In this document: piece after piece, positions 28,794 to 37,589 of the stretch
Layout of the letters: every line of letters starts with the position of its first letter
Position numbering within the stretch: position 1 is the first letter of the stretch
From: Psychrobacter sp. PG1
GTDB lineage: Bacteria; Pseudomonadota; Gammaproteobacteria; Pseudomonadales; Moraxellaceae
Length of the DNA stretch: 64,000 nucleotides
Assembly (NCBI RefSeq): GCF_014897815.1
Contig: NZ_JABUZG010000037.1
Span: forward strand, 14,995 to 78,994
Reading direction: 5' to 3'
Translations under genes and position numbers: made by a program
Notes under the pieces: generated by a model
What the model was told of the DNA's origin: nothing
Databases searched by the model: none
The model's input: the letters and a program-made list of their open reading frames with translations, nothing else

Positions 28794-29230
28794 AGATAGG
28801 TCATTAGCAATTGATCAGATGAGAGATGCCATTAGCAGCACAAGTCACGACAGTGATTAAAACAACGATAGTATGGTGATAGAGGGTGCGTGCACAGAGC
28901 TGGATTTATGTAGTTTGGATATTACGTGTCAGCTTATATACGAATTGCAATCGTTTATGCAAGGTAATAAGAAATAAGGATAAAGAAGTCTACATAAGAG
29001 TCTGCGTCAAAAACTCAATATCAGTAATTGTGTTTAGTCATTTCGTTCAGCAATGGTGTTTATAACGACGATTGTGTTTTTGTTGATAAACACGAGGAGA
29101 ATAGCGATAAGACAGTTAGGAAAACCGTTAGTTTTCTGTTGTCAGCAGACTATACGGTCTTCACAATAGCATTGTCAATAAATTTTGCCAAAAAAGTCGT
29201 CTAATTGAGTTTTTTGCATAAAAAACAAGC
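28794..29230. other. Gene-free leader region of rho
   Basis: Between the rho start and the trxA terminator. No credible open frame. Read on the minus strand it should hold the rho promoter and a long untranslated leader. No RNA family recognised. Confidence 0.5.
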
Positions 29231-29265
29231 AAAAAAGCCATTATCTACGTTAGATAATGGCTTTT
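29231..29265 (-). terminator. Terminator after trxA
   Basis: AAAAAGCCATTATCT (29231-29245) pairs perfectly with AGATAATGGCTTTTT (29251-29265). 15-bp stem, T-run on both strands; it lies 55 bp past the trxA stop and before the rho leader. Confidence 0.88.
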
Positions 29266-29319
29266 TCGACGGTGTTGCTGTCTCTTTAGAATGCTTATGC
29301 AAAACGAGCAAGTCTCGAC

Positions 29320-29646
29320 TTAGAGATGCTTGTCTAACACTTTTGCCAATTCAGCTTTTGGCTGTAGACCCATCACTGAGTCAACTTTTTCGCCATCTTT
29401 AAAGACAAATAGTGTTGGGATATTACGGATACCAAAACGGCTGGCTGCTTGTGGGTTGCTATCCACATCAACTTTGACGATTTTAACTTTGCCTTGGTAC
29501 TCAGTGGCTAGATCTTCTAAAATAGGGGCAATTGCTTTACAAGGACCACACCATGCTGCCCAGAAGTCTACCAATACTGGCACATCTGATTGCAATACGT
29601 CTTTGTCAAAGTCGGCATCGGTAGTATGTAAAATAAGGTCTGACAT
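29320..29646 (-). CDS. trxA: Thioredoxin 1
   Basis: 108 residues. Active-site [14 protein letters not shown] with the WCGPC redox pair at about 32-36, the cis-Pro segment [14 protein letters not shown] and GLQPKAEL are intact. Cytoplasmic disulfide reductase. trxA next to rho is a common gamma-proteobacterial arrangement. It has its own terminator, so it is probably monocistronic. Confidence 0.98.
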   Translation of the reverse strand: MSDLILHTTDADFDKDVLQSDVPVLVDFWAAWCGPCKAIAPILEDLATEYQGKVKIVKVDVDSNPQAASRFGIRNIPTLFVFKDGEKVDSVMGLQPKAELAKVLDKHL

Positions 29647-30015
29647 AATTTATCTCTCTTGTTTTATTATTTCTATCGCCATCCATCAACTAATATATTT
29701 GTTGCATAATAGAATGATGAGTGACCAAAGAAGCGTTTAGAAGTGGTTAAAATGTGCCATTATATTAACATGTTTGCTCGAGGTTAACAGATGCAGGCTG
29801 GTTAAATTGTTTAACAATTACGATTAGCACAATAAATCGACACATAACGACACAGGCATGGTTTTATCTGTCACTTGATAATACTGTCTGTGTTTTTTGC
29901 TCAAAAATGAGCGGTTTATAACACTATATCTATACTCTAATATCTACCACTTAAGACAGCTTTCATATGTAAGCTCATTAATCATTCAAGCCCATTTATA
30001 TAAGTGCCCATTTTT
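29647..30015. other. Gene-free divergent region
   Basis: About 370 bp between trxA (-) and the pseudouridine synthase gene (+). A+T-rich, no open frame or RNA gene recognised; contains the divergent promoters. Confidence 0.5.
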
Positions 30016-30729
30016 ATGCCTTTTACTGCTGAAGAAGTCAACGCCCTCAATGCTCAAGAAAACGCCTATCCGCTTGAGTTTTTTCAAGCATTTGCGCAAC
30101 AGATTACTGTTTACGAAGATGATGATATTTGGGTGGTTGATAAGCCTGTAGGTCTGTTGAGTGTCGATGGCAAAACGCTCAAGGTCAGTTTGCTGGCGAG
30201 ACTTGAGCGTGCCAATCCCGCAGTCAAGCTGATTCATCGTCTGGATATGGATACCTCAGGGCTGCTCATTTTTGCCAAAAATGCTGCCGCACAAACCCAT
30301 ATTAGTAAGCAATTCATTGAACGTTTGCCACAAAAAAAATATCAGGCACGCGTCTTTGGAGAGTGGGAGCGTGTCGGCGCAACGGGTGAAATATCCGTAC
30401 CAGTGCGCTATGAGCCAGAGACGAAACCGCGCCATATCGTCGATCCTAGCTGGTCAAAGCATGCCTTAACTTTATATGAAGTCATCAGCCATGAGCAATG
30501 CAACGGTCAGACAGTCACACGCGTAATGCTAAAGCCTGTCACCGGTCGTAGTCATCAGCTGCGCGTCCATATGGTGCATGTGGGTCATGTGATGATTGGC
30601 GATCCCATTTATGCAGAAGGCACGGCTTTAGCGATTGCGCCAAGGCTTAATCTCCATGCTCAGCAATTGCGTCTCAAGCATCCTACGCTTGGTGCGTGGA
30701 TGGATTGGGAAAGCCCAAGCCCTTTTTAA
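30016..30729 (+). CDS. rluA: RluA-family pseudouridine synthase
   Basis: 237 residues from ATG 30016 (a GTG at 30004 is possible; neither has a clear ribosome binding site). Motif I IWVVDKPVGLLSVDG, catalytic motif HRLDMDTSGLLIFAKN with the essential Asp, and the C-terminal GRSHQLRVHMVHVGHVMIGD are those of RluA, which modifies U746 of 23S rRNA and U32 of some tRNAs. No S4 domain is present, as in RluA and unlike RluC/RluD. The flavin monooxygenase gene follows closely. Confidence 0.9.
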   Translation: MPFTAEEVNALNAQENAYPLEFFQAFAQQITVYEDDDIWVVDKPVGLLSVDGKTLKVSLLARLERANPAVKLIHRLDMDTSGLLIFAKNAAAQTHISKQFIERLPQKKYQARVFGEWERVGATGEISVPVRYEPETKPRHIVDPSWSKHALTLYEVISHEQCNGQTVTRVMLKPVTGRSHQLRVHMVHVGHVMIGDPIYAEGTALAIAPRLNLHAQQLRLKHPTLGAWMDWESPSPF

Positions 30730-30783
30730 ATGAATTTATGTCAAATTTTTTTAAACCCATCATGCAAAAACAAGGAACGTATT

Positions 30784-32409
30784 ATGCTTGATATGACGGC
30801 AGCCAAACAGGCAGTTCAGAAACGCTTTAAAGCTAAATCGGCACTCTCAGACACACCAGTGGATTATGAAGTACTGATTATCGGTGCAGGAATTGCTGGT
30901 ATTGGTATGACGTGCCGATTGCAGCAGCAAAAACACAAAGGACTGTTTGGTTATAAAAGTCCAAGTAAGCAGAAACGCAAATCATCAAAGCAACAGCAGA
31001 AAAGTGCACAGCGATTTTTGGTGTTAGAAAAACGAGCAGATTTGGGTGGTACATGGGATTTATTTACCTATCCTGGCATCCGCTCTGACTCTGATGCCTT
31101 GACGTTTGGCTACAGTTTCAGACCATGGCTAAATCATAGGATTTTGGCAAAGGGCGGTGATATTAAAAACTATATTGCTGATACGGCGCGTGAGTTTGGT
31201 ATCAGCGAACATATTCGCTATCAGCACGAGGTGCAGCAGCTGTCTTGGTCAAGTAGCCATCAACAATGGACGGCGATGGTAAAAAATCATGCCAGCGGTG
31301 AGGTGTTTACGGTAACGGCAAAGTTCGTCGTTGGCGCCACGGGTTACTACGATTATGAACAAGGTTATCGTCCTTCTTTTAATAAAGAAGCAGATTTTCA
31401 AGGTGAGATCATTCATCCGCAGAATTGGCAAAATGTGGATTATGACGATAAAAGGGTAGTCATTATCGGTAGCGGTGCCACAGCGATGACATTGCTGCCA
31501 GCTTTGGTGGATGAGACCGGTGGGCAATGCGCGCGTCACGTCACTATGCTACAGCGTTCTCCCACGTATGTGGCAAGTGTACCGGGCGATGATTATACGC
31601 TTGATTGGCTAGCAGGTAAATTTTCACCGTTGTCAAAAGAGCAAGCGTATACGCTGCTGCGTACTCGTAATGTATTGATTCAACAAGGCACTTATCGAGC
31701 GGCTATATTGGCACCCAAGCTTATGAAAGCGTTATTAAAACGCGGTGTCAAAACAGAGCTAAAGGGTAGCGGTATCGATGTGGCGCATTTTGTACCGGAC
31801 TATAATCCTTGGGATCAGCGAATATGTGCGGTGCCAGACAGTGATTTATTCAAAGCATTGCATGGCAAACGCGCCAGCGTCGTCACCGATCAAATCAGCC
31901 ATTTTACCAAGACGGGCATCATGCTCGAATCGGGTAACTCTCTCGATGCTGATATCATCGTCACAGCGACAGGACTAAAGCTACAGATGCTCGGCGGTGC
32001 CAAAGTATATATTGACGGGCAGGCGATAGATATTGGTTCGCGCATGACTTATAAAGCGGTCATGATTGAAGAGTTGCCAAATATGGTGGCGCTATTTGGC
32101 TATACCAATGCCTCATGGACGCTAAAAATCGATTTGGCGTGTCAGTATGTGATGCGACTGCTGTGCTATATGCATCAGCATCGCTATCAAGTGGTATTGC
32201 CACAAGCGCATACTAAAGATGCCAAAGCGCTTACGCAGACAGATACGGTGATGGGCGCACTATCCTCAGGATATGTCAAGCGCGCTCAACACGAGCTACC
32301 CAAGCAAGGCGATGTCTATCCTTGGCGGGTGACAAACAACTACCTAAGCGACCGCATTATGCTCAAACATCGCAAAATAAAAGATGATTGGTTACGTTTT
32401 AGTCGTTAA
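30784..32409 (+). CDS. Flavin-containing monooxygenase (Baeyer-Villiger type)
   Basis: 541 residues from ATG 30784 with AAGGA about ten bases before. Two dinucleotide-binding motifs: IIGAGIAGIGMTCRL for FAD near the N terminus and VIIGSGATAMTLLPAL for NADPH. The fingerprint FQGEIIHPQNW is the FxGxxxHxxxW of FMOs and Baeyer-Villiger enzymes. GGTWDLFTYPGIRSDSD is typical. Oddity: between the first GxGxxG and the next strand is a Lys/Gln/Ser-rich insert of about 30 residues (GYKSPSKQKRKSSKQQQKS), so the FAD-domain loop is unusually long and basic. Substrate unknown; family members oxygenate ketones, amines or sulfides. Confidence 0.88.
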   Translation: MLDMTAAKQAVQKRFKAKSALSDTPVDYEVLIIGAGIAGIGMTCRLQQQKHKGLFGYKSPSKQKRKSSKQQQKSAQRFLVLEKRADLGGTWDLFTYPGIRSDSDALTFGYSFRPWLNHRILAKGGDIKNYIADTAREFGISEHIRYQHEVQQLSWSSSHQQWTAMVKNHASGEVFTVTAKFVVGATGYYDYEQGYRPSFNKEADFQGEIIHPQNWQNVDYDDKRVVIIGSGATAMTLLPALVDETGGQCARHVTMLQRSPTYVASVPGDDYTLDWLAGKFSPLSKEQAYTLLRTRNVLIQQGTYRAAILAPKLMKALLKRGVKTELKGSGIDVAHFVPDYNPWDQRICAVPDSDLFKALHGKRASVVTDQISHFTKTGIMLESGNSLDADIIVTATGLKLQMLGGAKVYIDGQAIDIGSRMTYKAVMIEELPNMVALFGYTNASWTLKIDLACQYVMRLLCYMHQHRYQVVLPQAHTKDAKALTQTDTVMGALSSGYVKRAQHELPKQGDVYPWRVTNNYLSDRIMLKHRKIKDDWLRFSR

Positions 32410-32443
32410 GGTCGCTTGGTTACAGTCGTTTGCTCAATGTTTT

Positions 32444-33385
32444 TTAATGGCTATTAATAAAATCAGCAACTTGTTTGCTTAAGATTTGCCACAAGGTTTC
32501 TTGGGCGCTTTTGCTGCCCCACGCATTATGCGGGCTGAATATAACGCGCGGATGCTTGGCAATGGTCAATAAAGGGTCGTCAGCGGTGATGGGCTCTTGC
32601 TCAAACACATCGCTGGCGTAGCCAATGATTTGCTCATTGTTAATGGCATCAGTCAGTGCTTGGCTATCGACAATACCGCCACGGGCGACATTGACGATGA
32701 GCGGCTGTTTGACCATTTTTGCTAAAGTATCTGCATTAATCAGATGCTGAGTTTTCTCGTTTAATGGGCAGTGCAAGCTCAGTACATCAGACTGCGCCAG
32801 TACGTCGTCAAACGCAGTATAGTCGTCATTGCGCGGTGCGCGTCCTTGTTGCTCCGCCCACAATACTGTCATTCCAAAAGCGCGCGCAATGTCGGTCACG
32901 CGTTTGCCGATGGTACCGACCCCAATAATACCTAGCGTTTTATCTTCCAAATCTATTAGCGGAATATCCAGTAGGCAAAAATTACCGTTTGCCTGCCATG
33001 TGCCATCAGCGACTTTTTGATGATAATAAATACCCGCGCGCATGGCGTTGAGCATGAGCATAAAGGTATGTTCGGGCACACTTTTGACTGCATAACCTGC
33101 GACATTATAAAGCGCCACATGGTGCTCAATACAAGCGTCTTGATCGACGTTGTTCATACCAGTAGCGGTCAGTTGAATGAGCTTGAGCTTGGGCAATTTG
33201 CTTATCACTTCAGCGCTGATTTGCACTTTATTGGTGATAATGATGTCAGCGTCTTTGCAGCGCTCTACAATAACAGCAGCATCTTTTGGGGTGTCATCAT
33301 AAGTGAGGTAGTCGCTGATGCCGTCTGGGGCTGGCAAGTCGATGCCATCAGAAAAAGTGCCTTTATCTAAAAAAACCGCGCGCAT
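32444..33385 (-). CDS. D-2-hydroxyacid dehydrogenase (glycerate/hydroxypyruvate type)
   Basis: 313 residues of the D-isomer-specific 2-hydroxyacid dehydrogenase family. Rossmann motif LGIIGVGTIGKRV (about 150-162), catalytic Arg in NVARGGIVD, Glu in DVFEQEP and His in FSPHNAWGS. Closest by pattern to HprA/glycerate dehydrogenases (LPKLKLIQLTATGMNNVD, YNVAGYAVKSVPEHTF). Reduces hydroxypyruvate or glyoxylate with NAD(P)H, by family. It is convergent with the monooxygenase gene. Confidence 0.9.
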   Translation of the reverse strand: MRAVFLDKGTFSDGIDLPAPDGISDYLTYDDTPKDAAVIVERCKDADIIITNKVQISAEVISKLPKLKLIQLTATGMNNVDQDACIEHHVALYNVAGYAVKSVPEHTFMLMLNAMRAGIYYHQKVADGTWQANGNFCLLDIPLIDLEDKTLGIIGVGTIGKRVTDIARAFGMTVLWAEQQGRAPRNDDYTAFDDVLAQSDVLSLHCPLNEKTQHLINADTLAKMVKQPLIVNVARGGIVDSQALTDAINNEQIIGYASDVFEQEPITADDPLLTIAKHPRVIFSPHNAWGSKSAQETLWQILSKQVADFINSH

Positions 33386-33505
33386 GGTTATTCCTTATTA
33401 AATAGTTATTTTTAAATGATTTTAATAATGATCGACTTAATGTAGCACGTTGGTGATTTTAGTCAAAAAGGTCGTCAAAAAATCCATCAAAAAAGTACAA
33501 AGCAA

Positions 33506-33539
33506 AAAACCTCTACTTCAATATTGAAATAGAGGTTTT
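33506..33539 (-). terminator. Terminator after the response regulator gene
   Basis: AAAACCTCTA (33506-33515) pairs with TAGAGGTTTT (33530-33539), the stem extending inward through TTCAAT/ATTGAA with one mismatch. Read on the minus strand it is followed by a T-run. Confidence 0.82.
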
Positions 33540-33584
33540 GTTGATTGAGACGGTAGTCTTTTGTGCTTATTTGGTTTTATGCAC

Positions 33585-34541
33585 TTATAAAGAAAAGCGT
33601 TTACGCAATTTGCCAATAAGGCTACGTACGCGACTACTCAAGTCAATACGAACGTCGTTTTCAGGGTCATGCTCGACTTCATAGCGTTTGACCAAGTCAG
33701 GGCTAGCTTTGAGTTTCGCATGATGCTGAAACGCACGGTTGACGCTAATCTCAAGCAGGCTGGCGCGCATCGGTTTCGGCAAGCAGCGATAAACCTGACC
33801 TTTATTAATCAAATCAATCAGCAAGCCAGCGTCTTGAAATTCAGTCTGTACCAAAACCACCAAATGCGGCGCATCTTGTTTTAAGGTAAAGATAATCGGC
33901 GCGATATTCTCACCGCTGACATTGATATCGGTGATACAAACACCGATATCTTCATTCGCCAAATAATCGTACGCTTCTTCTAGACTCTCAGCATGCAGTA
34001 CTTTATAACTGTGAGAAAATTGCTTACGTATTTGCTCAATCAACTCATTGGTTTCATCGATTACTAGCAGCGTTTGCTTATTACCTGAACTGTCGAATTG
34101 GTCGGCATCTTCGTCTGGATTATAGGTCACGGCGATTTCGGTAGCGCGTCCGACCACGGTGATCAGCTCTTCAGATTTACAAGGCTTAGTCAAATAACGA
34201 TAAATCTCACCATCGTTAATAGAGCCAATAATGGCGTTTAAATCGGCATAGCCCGTCAATAAAATACGCATGGTAGACGGTGAGACATCTTTTACTTCGC
34301 GTAAGATATCCACACCGACTCGCTCAGGCATCCGCTGGTCACTGACCGCCACGTGTACATGGTTGTTCTTGATATAGTCAATATACTCAGTCGGGTCGGT
34401 GGTGATAAAGACGTCATGGGTCTTACGAAACAGCAGTTTCATAGACCGTAAAATGCGTTGTTCATCGTCGATAAATGCCAACTTCGGCTTTGACTCAGCG
34501 CTGGTTTCAACTGTGGTTAAGTCATTTTCTAATTCATTCAT
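33585..34541 (-). CDS. Response regulator with two receiver domains and no output domain
   Basis: 318 residues. First receiver (about 20-140): acidic pair D25-D26, phosphoacceptor D68 in VAVSDQRMP, switch region LLTGYAD, Lys119 in YLTKPC. Second receiver (about 157-275): D162, D205 in VCITDINVS, Lys256 in CLPKPM. The LLTGYADLNAII...GEIYRYLTKP signature is that of receivers usually joined to HD-GYP or kinase domains, but here only a basic tail of about 40 residues follows (SSRVRSLIGKLRKRF). Both receivers keep their phosphorylation residues. The sensor kinase gene lies 79 bp upstream on the same strand, so the two are almost certainly partners. Output is probably by protein interaction; inferred. 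Confidence 0.88.
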   Translation of the reverse strand: MNELENDLTTVETSAESKPKLAFIDDEQRILRSMKLLFRKTHDVFITTDPTEYIDYIKNNHVHVAVSDQRMPERVGVDILREVKDVSPSTMRILLTGYADLNAIIGSINDGEIYRYLTKPCKSEELITVVGRATEIAVTYNPDEDADQFDSSGNKQTLLVIDETNELIEQIRKQFSHSYKVLHAESLEEAYDYLANEDIGVCITDINVSGENIAPIIFTLKQDAPHLVVLVQTEFQDAGLLIDLINKGQVYRCLPKPMRASLLEISVNRAFQHHAKLKASPDLVKRYEVEHDPENDVRIDLSSRVRSLIGKLRKRFSL

Positions 34542-34620
34542 GATGAGTTCCTTATGATGATGAATAATAGTCGTTAAATATCTAAATCTGTTCTACGTAA
34601 CAGGGCAGCTGATCCAGCGC

Positions 34621-36933
34621 TTACGCGACTAGGTTTTGCTCTGTTAAGTTATTATTAATCGGCAGTATTAACGTAAATGTGGTGCCAACACCTTCAGTCG
34701 ATACGACTTTGATATCGCCATTATGTTGCTCCATAATTTGCTGACTGATTGCCATACCAAGACCAGTGCCTTCGCCTGCGCCTTTGGTCGTAAAGAACGG
34801 CTCAAAGATTTGATTGAGAACTTCTGGACTCATGCCTTTGCCGTTATCGATGACATCAATATAAACATGGTGATCATCGGCACGGGTGCGCACTTCGATT
34901 TTGCCATCAGGTTTTTCTCCCATGGCTTGCGCGGCATTGTTCAGTAGATTGACCAAGACTTGGTTAATTTGCGACGGTGAGCATTTCACTTCAGGCGTGG
35001 GCGCAAAATCAGTCACAATCTCTTGATGTCTAATGGAGTTGCCAGCGATTTTAAGCGAGGCTTCGATACATTCGCGCACATCGATGGTTTTCACTTTTGA
35101 CTCATCAAGACGGGCAAAGTTACGTAGATTTAGTACCATTTCAGTGATTTGCTCGACGCCAAATAACGAATCTTTAATCAGCTCTTTTAATTCAGCTGAT
35201 AGGTCATCTTCTTGGATTTCATCAGAAGCACGGATAATATCCGCCAATAGCTTGTCAATTTTTCCATCAGCCGCCGCGTCAGTTTTAACGCTTTTTAATC
35301 CTTGTACCAATTCAATCAGCTCTTCGTATTGCTCCGTCAACTGGCCAATAATTTCAAGATTATTTTGCACGTATGATAAAGGTGTGTTCACTTCATGAGC
35401 AACGCCTGCCACCATTTGTCCCAACGTTGCCATTTTTTCTGAACGAATCAATTGCAACTGCGAGTTTTTCAGCTCTTTTAGCGTTTCTTGCAGCTCAGCA
35501 GTACGTTCTTCGACTTTAATCTCTAGCTGTTGGTTAATGTTGGCAAGCTTACCTTCGTTAGACTGGATTCGGTCTAGTAGGTCATTAATAGAGCCATTCA
35601 CCAGTCCAATCTCGTTGCGACCTTCTGCGAATTTAACCTCGCTCAGCTTATTGTACTGCTTATTATTAATTAAGTTTTCCGCTTCAGAGATTTTATCAGT
35701 GGTTTCTTTCAAGGGTTTGAATGCTAAGAAAGTCAGCATGAAGTAAATGACGCCAGCCGTAATCAATAGTGCTAATGCAATCCAGTTAACCAAGTTTTCA
35801 CTGAGATTATCGGCAATGGCGTTAATTTCAGCATCAGGTTGGACAACGATCAGCTTCCAATAAGTCTCAGGAATCTCAAAGACATAGGCTTGACTGCCGT
35901 TATAGTAACTGTCTTTTGCCAGCTCGAAGCTCTGTAATAAGCGGCTGTCCATGGCGTTTTGCTTGTTTTCACCATTATTTAGGTAAGCAGCGTAGTTAAC
36001 AAGATAATAACCTTTTGCCGTACCAGTCTCAGCTTTATCAAGCGTGGTCAGTACCTGCTGAACTTGTGGTGAGACGCTAGCGGCGACTTGTTCGATGATC
36101 TCATTACGTTGGACATCTAAGAAATCAAGCACGGGTTGCCAAGCAGGGTCTGAGTTGATGACTTGTTTGATATCAAGCGGCGTACCCGTTTTCTCATCAA
36201 TATAGCTTAAGCGTTCAGGGTTAGAGGAGGCGATCACCTTGTCACTATTATCCAAGAGTAGAATGTAGCCTGAGCCTGAGCTTTCGCTTAACTTGACGAT
36301 GTTTTCTTGTAGCTGATTCAGCGTAAAGTTAACCGTGCTGGCACCCCAAAACTGATTGTCACGCTCGATTGCCACACCGCAGCTCATCGCAAGCTCGCCT
36401 TTGGTTTGGCTGGCGCGCACATGGTTCCAAATACAGCTCTCAGGTTTGAGCAGTTTTAAGACGCTAAACCAATCTTCTTGATAATAAGGATTGGTAGGAT
36501 TTGGATCGCTCAACACCGCTTGATAATCACCGTTTTGGCGAACCATCAAAAATGGATGGGTCGCGGTATTTGCCCCAAGTGCGCCTTTTTCAGGCCAAAT
36601 ACCACCACTACCTAATAGGCTATAATCACGCTTATCAAAGGCATTGGCAGTACTGATTTGTAAAATCGCCTCTTCTGTGGGCAAGGTTTGCGCGCTTTGC
36701 TGTAGTAGTAAGGCACTACGCATCACCCGATTGATATCGGCTGAAATACTATTTACCGCGGTATTGCCACGTTCAGCCACCAGTTTTGCAGATTCAAGGC
36801 GGATTTTCTCATAGCCCTCTTTATCAACAACATAAACGACGACCGCCAGTACGACCGCAAAAGCAATAAATAAAATAGTGGTTACTTGGGTACTGACTTG
36901 ATTAAAAAAGCCAACTTTTTTGGAGGCACTCAT
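34621..36933 (-). CDS. Membrane sensor histidine kinase with large periplasmic domain
   Basis: About 770 residues from ATG 36933 (MSASKKVGFF); an upstream in-frame start at 36999 is less likely because the transmembrane N terminus follows MSAS directly and AAGGA lies 11 bases before it. First membrane helix at about 16-36, a Cache-like periplasmic domain to about 380 (HPFLMVRQNGDYQAVLSDP), second helix at 382-405, HAMP-like and coiled-coil linker, HisKA with phosphoacceptor H513 in VAGVAHEVNTPLSYV, and HATPase_c with NLLNNAAQAM, DNGKGM and GTGLGMAI. Senses a small extracytoplasmic ligand, by family, and signals to the double-receiver protein encoded just downstream. Confidence 0.92.
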   Translation of the reverse strand: MSASKKVGFFNQVSTQVTTILFIAFAVVLAVVVYVVDKEGYEKIRLESAKLVAERGNTAVNSISADINRVMRSALLLQQSAQTLPTEEAILQISTANAFDKRDYSLLGSGGIWPEKGALGANTATHPFLMVRQNGDYQAVLSDPNPTNPYYQEDWFSVLKLLKPESCIWNHVRASQTKGELAMSCGVAIERDNQFWGASTVNFTLNQLQENIVKLSESSGSGYILLLDNSDKVIASSNPERLSYIDEKTGTPLDIKQVINSDPAWQPVLDFLDVQRNEIIEQVAASVSPQVQQVLTTLDKAETGTAKGYYLVNYAAYLNNGENKQNAMDSRLLQSFELAKDSYYNGSQAYVFEIPETYWKLIVVQPDAEINAIADNLSENLVNWIALALLITAGVIYFMLTFLAFKPLKETTDKISEAENLINNKQYNKLSEVKFAEGRNEIGLVNGSINDLLDRIQSNEGKLANINQQLEIKVEERTAELQETLKELKNSQLQLIRSEKMATLGQMVAGVAHEVNTPLSYVQNNLEIIGQLTEQYEELIELVQGLKSVKTDAAADGKIDKLLADIIRASDEIQEDDLSAELKELIKDSLFGVEQITEMVLNLRNFARLDESKVKTIDVRECIEASLKIAGNSIRHQEIVTDFAPTPEVKCSPSQINQVLVNLLNNAAQAMGEKPDGKIEVRTRADDHHVYIDVIDNGKGMSPEVLNQIFEPFFTTKGAGEGTGLGMAISQQIMEQHNGDIKVVSTEGVGTTFTLILPINNNLTEQNLVA

Positions 36934-36999
36934 GATGGTGATAGTCCTTGGATAATAGTGACCACGAAGAAGAGTGCCAATGCTAGGTATTGGTGGCAA

Positions 37000-37589
37000 T
37001 CAATTAGGTGGTAATGCGTAATCTTAATTAAAATGGTCTGTACATAATGGCAAAAAAATTAAAAGTATAACTTTACTCTTATAACTTAACCGACTTAACT
37101 ATTGATGTTTTTATAACTTAAAGGACTATAAAAGGCCATACTGTGCCCATAAATTCTTAAGGATAATTAATCATGAATACTAGGCGGCAAAAGAGTATGT
37201 GTAGACGTGCGTTTGAATAATTCAGGTAAGAAAGAAGAAATGTTCTATTGCATTTCTTAACAATACAGAATCAATTTTATAATGACAATATTTTTTCTTT
37301 ACTTGCGAGTCGTTATCTTATTGTTTTATATGACCAACTTATGCTTGGCGTTGATATAATCTTGCAATAATCTGCTCTTGAAAAGTCAACTTAGCGCACT
37401 CATCTAGCTGCTAACGTTATATAATGGTCGGCTTTATCTTGCGACCTAGCTAATGAGCTGACGCTGCCGGTATGGCCGGTGACCTCTCAGACTATTAAGT
37501 AATGACATCGCGCTAGTGATTCACGCTAGCAACTCTCATTATGAGCTATCTATTTTTTCCTATTATCTGAGTACAAAAGACATCGCCCT
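37000..37589. other. Gene-free divergent region
   Basis: About 590 bp between the kinase gene (-) and rapA (+). No credible open frame. The part 37430-37560 is less A+T-rich and has small repeats (CCGG-tatgg-CCGG at 37466-37478 and two copies of CGCTAG) but nothing I can name. Confidence 0.45.

Noticed and set aside
37430..37560. Possible small RNA upstream of rapA
   Set aside because: Less A+T-rich with small repeats, but no consistent fold, promoter or terminator could be drawn.
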